Shown one piece after another: positions 15,610 through 22,750 of a stretch of 64,000 nucleotides of DNA. The notes beneath the pieces were generated by a model. The model was given only the letters and a program-made list of their open reading frames with translations. It did no database searches and was not told the DNA's origin. The translations under genes were made by a program, and so were the position numbers. The DNA is from a virus: positions 1 through 64,000 of IMG/VR virus record IMGVR_UViG_3300042294_002813, one strand, 5' to 3'. Numbering within the stretch: the stretch's first letter is position 1; each line of letters opens with the position of its first letter.

Positions 15610-16114
15610 CATCAAAATAGGTATATCTGAATGATGCACGCGCAGATAGTATTGTGTTTGCATCGGCGGTATAATTGAACCCTATAGATGATACTGATGT
15701 GGGATAGCAGTTTCTAAACGTGACACGAATATTTGGTGTATTTTTATTTGACATGATTGTCATTGTTGCATCGCTGGTTGTTCCGCCAAAATCTTTATTT
15801 TCTTTTATCAAGCGACGATGTTGTTCAAAGTTTTTAGGGAATGTAAGACCAATAATCCAATTATGAATTTCAAGCCATGAGCGTAGGTCTTCATCTATCA
15901 AGAATGAGACATCGAATGGTTCATATCTTACTTTATCACCTGGCAAGTAATAGTCAACAAATGGGGTGCTTCTAGTCACTTCGGACATTGATAATCCTGG
16001 TAGACTAAAGTTTTGACAAAAATATATTAGATTAGGAAGTCTTGTAAACGACAACTGAAATTTTGTCGCCTGAAGAAAACTTGTATTTGTTGGTTGTTGA
16101 TTTAATTTTGCCAT
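15596..16114 (-). CDS. tail-tube-like structural protein (gp19/gp54 superfamily)
   Basis: 172 residues. FQLSFTRLPNLIYFCQNFSLPGLSM followed by a charged DYYLPGDKVRYEPFDVSFLID segment and a conserved EIHNWIIGLTFP segment match the tail-tube fold family (T4 gp19, gp54). It stands apart from the main tube gene (24513-25064), downstream of gene 23, and has its own late promoter and terminator. It may be a tube-end or tube-initiator paralogue. It is not similar to T4 gp3, which some relatives carry at this place. Confidence 0.65.
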   Translation of the reverse strand: MAKLNQQPTNTSFLQATKFQLSFTRLPNLIYFCQNFSLPGLSMSEVTRSTPFVDYYLPGDKVRYEPFDVSFLIDEDLRSWLEIHNWIIGLTFPKNFEQHRRLIKENKDFGGTTSDATMTIMSNKNTPNIRVTFRNCYPTSVSSIGFNYTADANTILSARASFRYTYFDVDIL

Positions 16115-16129
16115 AACTTACCTCTGTAG

Positions 16130-16137
16130 TATTTATG
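16130..16137 (-). promoter_or_regulatory. T4-type late promoter (CATAAATA)
   Basis: One mismatch to TATAAATA, 16 bp upstream of the tube-like gene start and 4 bp after the terminator of gene 23. Confidence 0.7.
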
Positions 16138-16140
16138 AAC

Positions 16141-16169
16141 AAAAAGAGGGGGAACCGAAGTTCCCCCTC
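16141..16169 (-). terminator. gene 23 terminator with UUCG tetraloop
   Basis: On the minus strand, a perfect 10-bp stem GAGGGGGAAC / GTTCCCCCTC (16146-16155 with 16160-16169) closes a TTCG loop as C(UUCG)G, followed by TTTTTG. This is an ideal intrinsic terminator for the capsid transcript; C(UUCG)G hairpins are well known from T4 mRNAs. Confidence 0.95.
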
Positions 16170-16203
16170 AAGTTGTAGTAACGCTTTCTTATTGTTCTTC
16201 AGA

Positions 16204-17538
16204 TCACAGAAGGTTTGAAACCTTGAAGATACGATAGTAGACGTTTGAACGATTTGATAGGCGTCCAAGACCTGCTGTTACACCTTCAGCAAATGGATTT
16301 GCGACCATTCCGTAACGTGTCTTGAATCCGATACGTGGCTGGAATGTGTCTTGTCCGATTGCACGAACCATCTGTAGAGGAACATATGGGCAGTAGAACA
16401 GACCAGCGTCATAAGGTGATGTACCCTTATAACCAACTGTTACTAGTTCAGATGTGTTTGTTCCTGCTGTTGTTGAACCGTAGTAAGGATCGATGTAGAC
16501 CTTGATACGGTTGTGTAGAAGACCGGCAAATGTGTTGCCTGTGTCGTCTACCTGTAGATCAGCCTGAAGTGCTGGGGTATACTGTAGTACGCCTGCCATT
16601 GCCATTGCAGAAGCAACGTCAGATGAGCAGATTACTAGGTTACCCTTACCACGACGGGTTGCACGAGCGATTACGTTTGCTTCGCGTTCGATCTGGAAGA
16701 TCAGACCCTTGAACTTTTCAACTGACCAACGACCATTTGAGTCGGTGTCTAGGTCGAATGTTCCTGCTGTTGTTGTACCAGCTGAGCAACCAAGTACAGC
16801 TGTAGAATACACTGTACGGATTACTTCACGGTTGATTTCTGCAAGAATTTCGGTTGACAGAATGTTTGCCAACTCAGTTTCTGCATCAAGACCATGAATT
16901 GCCTTCAAGTCCTGAGCAAGTTCTAGAGTGTATTCTGCCTTCAATGCACGCTCACGAGCAGTTACTGTAACTTTTTCGATTGAGAATGCCATTTCAGCAA
17001 ATAGGTTTGTACCAGAGTCGCCAAGAGCTTCACCCTGAGCTGTTGTCATACCGTTACCAGTGTTGGAAAGAGTATAGTCTTCAATTCCTGGTGTAGAAGT
17101 CTGATGATTCTGTGATGCACCGTTTGCACCAAGCTTGTTTGCAGCTGAGAACTTTGTGTTAGCTTCGTTGAAGAGAGCTTCTGTTCCAGTCTGTGAGTCA
17201 AACTTTGAACGCATTGCGAAGATCAAGCCTGTTGGACCTGTCATTGGCTGAACGCCGCAGATGTCGTATGCGATCAAGTTTGGAAGGGCACGACGAACCA
17301 GCGAGATCAAGATCGGATCGTAGTTGCTGATTGAAGAGCCAGTTGCGTTTGTTGGAGCTGATTCAGATAGGAATGAACGATCACCGCCCATGAATGCTGC
17401 TTGCTGAGAAGAAGCAATCTGCTGGTTTTCAAGAACCATAGCTGTAACAGCTCTCTTGTAAGGATCCGCGATCTTTGGAAGTTCTGGATGATCCAGAACA
17501 GGACCCCACTTGTTGACTAGTTGTTCAGTAAGTTGCAT
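16204..17538 (-). CDS. 23: major capsid protein (T4 gp23)
   Basis: 444 residues, HK97-fold capsid protein of the T4 family. The N-terminus has an amphipathic delta-like region (LVNKWGPVLDHPELPKI), and LSE at 57-59 is a gp21-type cleavage site ((I/L)xE), close to T4's cut after Glu65. Downstream are family segments such as DPILISLVRRALPNLIAYDICGVQPM and TGLIFAMRS. Cleavage would leave about 385 residues. AAAGGAG precedes the start; codon usage is relatively regular as expected for the most expressed gene. No separate vertex protein gp24 is seen in the window. Confidence 0.95.
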   Translation of the reverse strand: MQLTEQLVNKWGPVLDHPELPKIADPYKRAVTAMVLENQQIASSQQAAFMGGDRSFLSESAPTNATGSSISNYDPILISLVRRALPNLIAYDICGVQPMTGPTGLIFAMRSKFDSQTGTEALFNEANTKFSAANKLGANGASQNHQTSTPGIEDYTLSNTGNGMTTAQGEALGDSGTNLFAEMAFSIEKVTVTARERALKAEYTLELAQDLKAIHGLDAETELANILSTEILAEINREVIRTVYSTAVLGCSAGTTTAGTFDLDTDSNGRWSVEKFKGLIFQIEREANVIARATRRGKGNLVICSSDVASAMAMAGVLQYTPALQADLQVDDTGNTFAGLLHNRIKVYIDPYYGSTTAGTNTSELVTVGYKGTSPYDAGLFYCPYVPLQMVRAIGQDTFQPRIGFKTRYGMVANPFAEGVTAGLGRLSNRSNVYYRIFKVSNLL

Positions 17539-17562
17539 TTTTAGTAAACTCCTTTTGAATTA

Positions 17563-18726
17563 TTATTTTAAAACTGTGCGACTAATTGACTTGACATATG
17601 CGTCCATGATTGGATCTGCACCTGTCTTGTTTTCTTTTTGTTTTTGTTCTGCAAGACTCTGGGCTTGTTCCACAACATCTGTTTCTTCATCAAGTCTTAC
17701 GTTATTTGACTTTGATGATACTGCTGCAGGGAAATAGTTTTCGCGTAGTGTCTTGAGACCGTCTACGAAGTCTTCAATGCTTGTAAACTCAATGCCTTCC
17801 GACAATGACTTTAGCTTCTCAATTTGAGTTGCAGTTAGACCTTCGCAAATATCGTAAATTGCTTCCATTTTTTTGTATTCATTTAGATTTTTATTGATTT
17901 CAATTGTGGCAGCAATTTGTTCGTTTAGCTTGTTTTCCAGTTCAACGACATGAGCTGTCATTTCCTCAACAACGCTCACCTTTTCTTCTGGAATATCAAT
18001 GTAGTGTTCTACGAACAGATTACGAAGACCTGCAATGAAGTCTTCGGTTAGTTCGGAACGAAGACCAGATTCAATTGCCAACTCGTTTTCCTTGACCCAT
18101 TCTTCAACGACGTAATTTAGATAGTCGTCTACTTTTTCGGTCATTTCTTCCTTGAGTTGTTCAGAAACCTGCTCTAGGATTTCTGCATACTGTTCTTGAA
18201 TTTGTTCTTCAATTTCTTTTGCTTTTGCATTTACAGCTGCTTCAAAGATTACTGCAGCCTTGTTCATGAAGTCTTCAGAAAGATTTTCACCATGGAAAAG
18301 AGCGTCAAGATCTTCCTTCATGGAATATTCTTCATAATCTTCATCGTCTTCTTTCTTGCTCTTCTTGGTGTGCTTTTCTTCTTCTTCGTCTTCCTCTTCC
18401 TTCATCATTTTCTTGTCTTCTTCTTCCTCTTCTTCTTCCATTTGAGGAGAAGCGCCTTTCATAGACTCCTTAGAAGCAGGTGCTGGCTGTGCTCCTGGTG
18501 GCTTTGCTCCGCCAACTGCAGCAATAGCCCTTGTGATGCCAGCCTCATCAGCAGAAGCAATAGCAGGCTGAACTAGTGCTGGATGACCTTCTTGACCAGG
18601 TGTGCCAACTGAAGGATTTGGACCTGTTGAACCAAAAGGTTCAGATACTCTTGACATTGGTGCCAAAGAAGCCATGTTGCCTGAAAGAATGGCTGCAGCT
18701 GCTTCAGCTAGATTTTTCTTTGCCAT
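17563..18726 (-). CDS. 22: prohead scaffold/core protein (T4 gp22)
   Basis: 387 residues, low complexity and helical. An acidic Glu/Lys-rich stretch lies at about 95-145, followed by long heptad-rich helices (DFMNKAAVIFEAAVNAKAKEI and onward), as expected for the T4 core scaffold. NLSED offers a gp21-type cleavage site. The position between genes 21 and 23 is the T4 order. The N-terminal 90 residues are Pro/Ala/Gly-rich, unlike T4 gp22. A perfect late promoter lies at 18754-18761. Confidence 0.88.
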   Translation of the reverse strand: MAKKNLAEAAAAILSGNMASLAPMSRVSEPFGSTGPNPSVGTPGQEGHPALVQPAIASADEAGITRAIAAVGGAKPPGAQPAPASKESMKGASPQMEEEEEEEDKKMMKEEEDEEEEKHTKKSKKEDDEDYEEYSMKEDLDALFHGENLSEDFMNKAAVIFEAAVNAKAKEIEEQIQEQYAEILEQVSEQLKEEMTEKVDDYLNYVVEEWVKENELAIESGLRSELTEDFIAGLRNLFVEHYIDIPEEKVSVVEEMTAHVVELENKLNEQIAATIEINKNLNEYKKMEAIYDICEGLTATQIEKLKSLSEGIEFTSIEDFVDGLKTLRENYFPAAVSSKSNNVRLDEETDVVEQAQSLAEQKQKENKTGADPIMDAYVKSISRTVLK

Positions 18727-18753
18727 GTTTACTATTACTCCTTTATATTTGAC

Positions 18754-18761
18754 TATTTATA
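18754..18761 (-). promoter_or_regulatory. T4-type late promoter (TATAAATA) before 22-23
   Basis: Exact T4 late consensus, 28 bp upstream of the gene 22 start. It probably drives genes 22 and 23 up to the terminator at 16141-16169. Confidence 0.88.
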
Positions 18762-18765
18762 ATAA

Positions 18766-19413
18766 TTAAAGTTTTGAAAGAAAGTTTTTGAATTGGCGTA
18801 GTGCGACATCTTCAAAATCTCGTCTACTTGCCTCATTCAAAGCTTTTTTTGCATGATCATAGTCAACTTCTTTCCATTGACCATTATCAATTACCCATTC
18901 CTTGCCTTCCATGATGCCTCTTACAAATGCATCTGGAGCTGATGGATCTGCAACAATGTCTGCTGCTGTAGCCAGATAAAAATCATCTTGTACCATATTC
19001 ACGCCGTTTCTGGCCTTTAGTGAACCTAATCCTCTAGAAGATACACCCAACTTGGCGCCTTCATCAATCAAATTCTTCACAATTTTTCCATAAGGAGTGT
19101 CTAGTATCTTAGCTTTACCCACATAATTCGTGCCTTCTTGTCTCAAATCCTTGATCATGTGTGATACGCGATCCAAATTGATCGTTGGAGTATCTGGATG
19201 ACCAAGTTCACCAAATGCACGATTTTGCATGATGTAATTAGAAGTATATCTTTGTACTTCTCTTTGTAGAATATCCATTGGATATACTCTACCATTTCTA
19301 TTTTGACGTTCAGCTTGTAGGAATACGCCCTCAATAAAATGTTCTTTTTGACCTGTTGTATTTTCTTCGGTCAGATAGCGTACTTCTTCTACAACTTCTT
19401 TTATAAGCTTCAT
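18766..19413 (-). CDS. 21: prohead core protease (T4 gp21)
   Basis: 215 residues, family U9/S78-like serine protease. RNGRVYP (39-45), FGELGHP with catalytic His72, and GVSSRGLG with the catalytic Ser at 125/126 are the diagnostic segments. T4 gp21 cuts core and capsid precursors after (I/L)xE. It overlaps the basic core-like gene upstream by 4 bp. Confidence 0.93.
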   Translation of the reverse strand: MKLIKEVVEEVRYLTEENTTGQKEHFIEGVFLQAERQNRNGRVYPMDILQREVQRYTSNYIMQNRAFGELGHPDTPTINLDRVSHMIKDLRQEGTNYVGKAKILDTPYGKIVKNLIDEGAKLGVSSRGLGSLKARNGVNMVQDDFYLATAADIVADPSAPDAFVRGIMEGKEWVIDNGQWKEVDYDHAKKALNEASRRDFEDVALRQFKNFLSKL

Positions 19414-19850
19414 CTTATACCTAAAGCCTTTCTTTTCATCATTGAACGTTTGCGCTTCTGTAGTGCGCGAAATAGTTTAGCACGACGCTTGACTTTTGCA
19501 CGACGAGCACCCATCTTTCTTGCTCTTTTTTCGGCTTGTGTCATACGAATAAGCTTTCCGCCGCGTATTGTCATGCCAGGAACAGCAGATCTTTTTACAC
19601 GACGTTGAACTTTTCCAGCACGAATTCGTGCCTTGATAATCTTGAAGCGACCATTGTTAATGACATTACCTTCGTTCATATTCTCAATTTGTTCTGCAAG
19701 TTCTGCAATATCATACTTTGCGGCAACAATCTTTTTTGCTTCTACCAATTTTTGCTTCAAAATTTCTACAAAAGATTCGGAAAGATTTTCGGAAGCTTCA
19801 TTTAGATTATCTGAAATTATTGAATCGACTAAATTTCTTGTTGATGACAT
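19410..19850 (-). CDS. basic prohead-core-like protein (gp68 position)
   Basis: 146 residues. The N-terminal half is acidic and helical with two gp21-type sites (LNE, LSE near residues 16-25); the C-terminal half is extremely Lys/Arg-rich. It sits directly upstream of gene 21 where T4 has 67/68. I infer a core or internal head protein whose basic tail contacts packaged DNA. No motif confirms orthology with T4 gp68. Confidence 0.6.
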   Translation of the reverse strand: MSSTRNLVDSIISDNLNEASENLSESFVEILKQKLVEAKKIVAAKYDIAELAEQIENMNEGNVINNGRFKIIKARIRAGKVQRRVKRSAVPGMTIRGGKLIRMTQAEKRARKMGARRAKVKRRAKLFRALQKRKRSMMKRKALGIR

Positions 19851-19853
19851 TAA

Positions 19854-20324
19854 TTAGCTCCCAAATGATCCGTAGTCGCTTGAATATTTTCTAAAATCTG
19901 CGATGATCGTATATGAACAACCTGTAGAAGCAAAATTTATCGTTTGTAGACCAACATTCCCATTTGCTCCGGCACCAGTTGCATTGTTTGTAATAACAAT
20001 ACCATCGCCACCTTCTGCAAAGTCCATTTGTCCTCGACCTGACAATGTCAACATTGTTTGATTTGGTGTGCCAGTCCAATACAACTCAACATAACCATTT
20101 CCTGACGCTTGACCTGGAGCAACGTCATAAATCACTTTCTTTAGAGCTAAACGATAAATTGATTTGCGATCAGTTCCTGATCCAAGAAGCTGATTATTCG
20201 CATTTAATGAAAAATTCAATGCACCTGCATCAATTTTTACAACAGCTGCTTCAGCAGTATTGCCCGTCCATTTATAAACGACTCTTCTTTCAGAATCAAT
20301 TAGTTTTTGTGATGTATTTGCCAT
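19854..20324 (-). CDS. hypothetical structural protein in the head cluster
   Basis: 156 residues, beta-rich, Gly/Asn/Thr-rich, with no charged low-complexity region. KIDAGALNFS, VELYWTG and MDFAEGGDGIVITNN suggest a beta-sandwich such as a head decoration or accessory protein. The call is by composition and position only, 3 bp from its neighbours on both sides. Confidence 0.5.
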   Translation of the reverse strand: MANTSQKLIDSERRVVYKWTGNTAEAAVVKIDAGALNFSLNANNQLLGSGTDRKSIYRLALKKVIYDVAPGQASGNGYVELYWTGTPNQTMLTLSGRGQMDFAEGGDGIVITNNATGAGANGNVGLQTINFASTGCSYTIIADFRKYSSDYGSFGS

Positions 20325-20327
20325 TTC

Positions 20328-20819
20328 TTATAATCCTGTATGTGCGCCATGAGCAAAGGCGGCAACTTTTGCAAAACTATTTTTGTCTTTGTTTACCATT
20401 CTTTCAATTTTATATTTATTGGTCGTATTTACATTATTATAAAGATTAACGATTGCTTGTGCAGTCATAGCATCTACTTTCATTGACAAATTATCTTCAA
20501 AAGAGACATCTAAAGGTTCACCATTTTCTACTATTTGCATTAATACACCAATGTTACCTCTTGGTACCCATTCTTCATTGAATTGATTGAATTGGACGAT
20601 GTCTTTTTTACCAAAATTTGGTCCATGATATGGAATGCTTACATATTGATCAATCTTATCTGCATAGTATAGAGCAACTCTTTTCCCATCTGGAAAAACG
20701 CGAATAGCTTTGCGTTTTAAGATAATGATATTTGGAGGATCAATATAATGATCCTCTTTGATCAATGTCTTGTCTTCTTTAGTTATTGATTCGGAAAAAA
20801 AGCTTTTGATTGTCTTCAT
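20328..20819 (-). CDS. hypothetical protein with capsid-targeting-like N-terminus
   Basis: 163 residues. The first ten residues, MKTIKSFFSE, resemble the T4 capsid-targeting sequence of internal proteins (MKTYQEFIAE in IPIII), which is cut off by gp21. The rest is a compact mixed domain (IIILKRKAIRVFPDGKRVALYYADKIDQY) with a late Met/Ala-rich helix. I infer an internal head protein delivered or retained in the capsid; the body has no family I recognise. Confidence 0.5.
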   Translation of the reverse strand: MKTIKSFFSESITKEDKTLIKEDHYIDPPNIIILKRKAIRVFPDGKRVALYYADKIDQYVSIPYHGPNFGKKDIVQFNQFNEEWVPRGNIGVLMQIVENGEPLDVSFEDNLSMKVDAMTAQAIVNLYNNVNTTNKYKIERMVNKDKNSFAKVAAFAHGAHTGL

Positions 20820-20827
20820 TTTTATAT

Positions 20828-20986
20828 TTATTTTGCCTGAAAAAACTTTTTAGCTACATCAGATTTCATATTTTCTAGTGTAGATACTGCTTTTTTTGAA
20901 ATAATCCCAGATATATCTTCTTTTAAAGAAGCATATTTCTGATTATAGATGTCTTCAACAATTTCTTTTTTTACTTGATTGCTCAT
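20828..20986 (-). CDS. 52-residue prohead-core module protein
   Basis: 52 residues, a stand-alone copy of the N-terminal module of the next two genes: KKEIVEDIYNQKYASLKEDI, IISKKAVSTLENMK, VAKKFFQAK. The module resembles T4 gp67 in its helix pattern. It starts at 20986 and ends in a TAA just before the next start. The match to its neighbours, not length, supports it as real. It may be either a functional core peptide or the remnant of a shortened gene. Confidence 0.7.
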   Translation of the reverse strand: MSNQVKKEIVEDIYNQKYASLKEDISGIISKKAVSTLENMKSDVAKKFFQAK

Positions 20987-20999
20987 TTGATTATCTCTC

Positions 21000-22103
21000 T
21001 TAGCTTGTAGGTGGTCTTGTAATTCTTCCCTTAGATTCTATAGGGGGTTGTGGTCCAGCACCACCTGAAAATGGATTTCCTAATGGCGCACTACCCACTC
21101 TTGATCTCCATTGACCTGTTGCTGCGTCACGATTAACAGTAGGTTGTGCGGGATTATAAGCAGGGTTGCTTGGACTTACATATCGACCAGTTGCTGGGTC
21201 TTTATACCATGAACGTTCTCTACGTTGAGTTCCTGTTTCACTTCTTGATGATTGTGAAGATGGTGCTTCTTGACTTCTTGGTGCAGGTAAAGCACGAGGT
21301 GGTGCAGGTAAAGCGAGAGGGGCTTTAGGTTTTGGTAGTGCAGCAAGTTCAGGTGGCGTTGATGTTTTGGATTTTGACATCAAACGCTTTAATAAAGAGG
21401 CACCTGCTGCCGAAGCCGCAGCTGTCAAGGCATCTGCTGCAGATGCTCCACTGGGTTGATTTTCACGCTCTTTTTGTTTAGCTCTATCAGCTTGTCTCCA
21501 CTGATTTACTCCAGAACCACCTTGTGGCTGAGAGGTGTCAGCTGCTCCAGGCACTGGTCTTGATGCCGATGCCGGCGCAGGTGCAGGTGCAGCTGGCGCA
21601 GGTGCAGGTGCAGGTGCTTGTCTAGGTGCTGGTCTAGAAGGAGCCGCAGGTCTTGGTGCAGGTGCTGGTGCAGGGGCTACTGGTGGTGTATATCCAGGCT
21701 CACTTGGGCCAGCAGAAGTAGAAGGTGCAGAAGGCATTATTAAAGCAGGAGCTTCTATTTGACTTGGTTGAGTTGGTTTTTTTTGTGAGGCAACATCTCG
21801 TGAAGGTGCTTTACCACTAAATTGATCTTTCGCATCTTTTAACCAATCACTAACAGAAGAATACTCTTGTCCTGTATGAGTTGATACAGTAGGTGCTGAT
21901 CTTCCTAGTCTTGCATAATCTAATGTTCGATCCCAAGACTTATCTTCAGAATCACCTTCGTTCAATGAGAAAAACTTTTTACCAGCATAAACCTTTTTAT
22001 GCTCTAAAATTGAAATTACTTTTTCAGAAATAACTTTAGATATATCTTCTTTAAGAGAAGCATAATTTTGATTATAGATGTTTTCTATTATTTCTTTTTT
22101 CAT
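21000..22103 (-). CDS. prohead-core-module protein with long Pro/Ala-rich tail
   Basis: 367 residues. The N-terminal 48 residues (KKEIIENIYNQNYASLKEDI, ISEKVISILEHKK, AGKKFFSLNE) are the shared module and end in LNE, a gp21-type cleavage site. The remainder is low-complexity: Pro/Ala-rich (about 90-190), Ser/Ala-rich and disordered, ending with a YKDPATGRYVSP-like segment. I infer a precursor whose helical module joins it to the prohead core and whose tail stays in the head after cleavage. Confidence 0.65.
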   Translation of the reverse strand: MKKEIIENIYNQNYASLKEDISKVISEKVISILEHKKVYAGKKFFSLNEGDSEDKSWDRTLDYARLGRSAPTVSTHTGQEYSSVSDWLKDAKDQFSGKAPSRDVASQKKPTQPSQIEAPALIMPSAPSTSAGPSEPGYTPPVAPAPAPAPRPAAPSRPAPRQAPAPAPAPAAPAPAPASASRPVPGAADTSQPQGGSGVNQWRQADRAKQKERENQPSGASAADALTAAASAAGASLLKRLMSKSKTSTPPELAALPKPKAPLALPAPPRALPAPRSQEAPSSQSSRSETGTQRRERSWYKDPATGRYVSPSNPAYNPAQPTVNRDAATGQWRSRVGSAPLGNPFSGGAGPQPPIESKGRITRPPTS

Positions 22104-22114
22104 TTCTAATAACC

Positions 22115-22750
22115 TTAAACATTTCTTCTTGATTGTAAGAATGAATCGACTGCACCCCTTTCAGCAGCAACACCAACATATGATCTGGTAATTGGTTCTC
22201 TGTCTGCTCTATCTGAAGAGCCATGCGATCCAGATGATCTTGAAACTGGCTGTGATGCATCTGCCGCATCTGGATGTGCTGATGGCATAGGAATTTGAGG
22301 CTGACTTGCTGCTGGAGCAGGTGTTGGTGTTTGTGATGCTGCTGGATTTGGTGATTGTCCGCCTGATGGTTGTTGTGCTGCAGCTGGTGCAGGTCTCTGT
22401 TGTCTACCAGTGCTATATGTTCTTTCTACATTGTCAGCAGCTCTCCATGGAAATGTTGTATCACCACGATCTACTGCGTCCGCGAAAGCAGAACGAAAAC
22501 TTTGTGCTGGATCAGATGGTCTTCTATAAACAGGATAATTTCCACCTCTTGTTTGCACAGAACCCACTGGATCATTAGGTCCTTCATTGACCATCTTTTT
22601 ATTGAATAAAGCTTTTGCAGCTTCAATCTTCATATTTTCCAATAAAGATGTAGCTTTTTGTGAGATTATTGTGGAAAAATCTTCTTTCAAAGAAACAAAT
22701 CGATTGCCGTAAATGTCCTCGACAATTTTTTTTGTAATTTCTTTGCTCAT
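22115..22750 (-). CDS. prohead-core-module protein with Pro/Ser-rich tail
   Basis: 211 residues. The N-terminal module (KKIVEDIYGNRFVSLKEDF, IISQKATSLLENMK, EAAKALFNKK) is paralogous to the two preceding entries, followed by VNE/G, a possible gp21 site, then a Pro/Ser/Ala-rich disordered tail. It overlaps the portal gene by 4 bp and takes the position of T4 gene 67. The short length and module agree with gp67; the tail does not. Confidence 0.65.
   Translation of the reverse strand: MSKEITKKIVEDIYGNRFVSLKEDFSTIISQKATSLLENMKIEAAKALFNKKMVNEGPNDPVGSVQTRGGNYPVYRRPSDPAQSFRSAFADAVDRGDTTFPWRAADNVERTYSTGRQQRPAPAAAQQPSGGQSPNPAASQTPTPAPAASQPQIPMPSAHPDAADASQPVSRSSGSHGSSDRADREPITRSYVGVAAERGAVDSFLQSRRNV

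Noticed and set aside
20824-20831. AATAAATA before the 20328-20819 gene
   Set aside because: Only a few bases from the ATG and formed by the stop codon of the 52-residue gene; too close to serve as its promoter.
21535-21762. Rightward Gly/Ala-rich open frame
   Set aside because: Shadow of the Pro/Ala-rich tail of the core-module protein on the minus strand.
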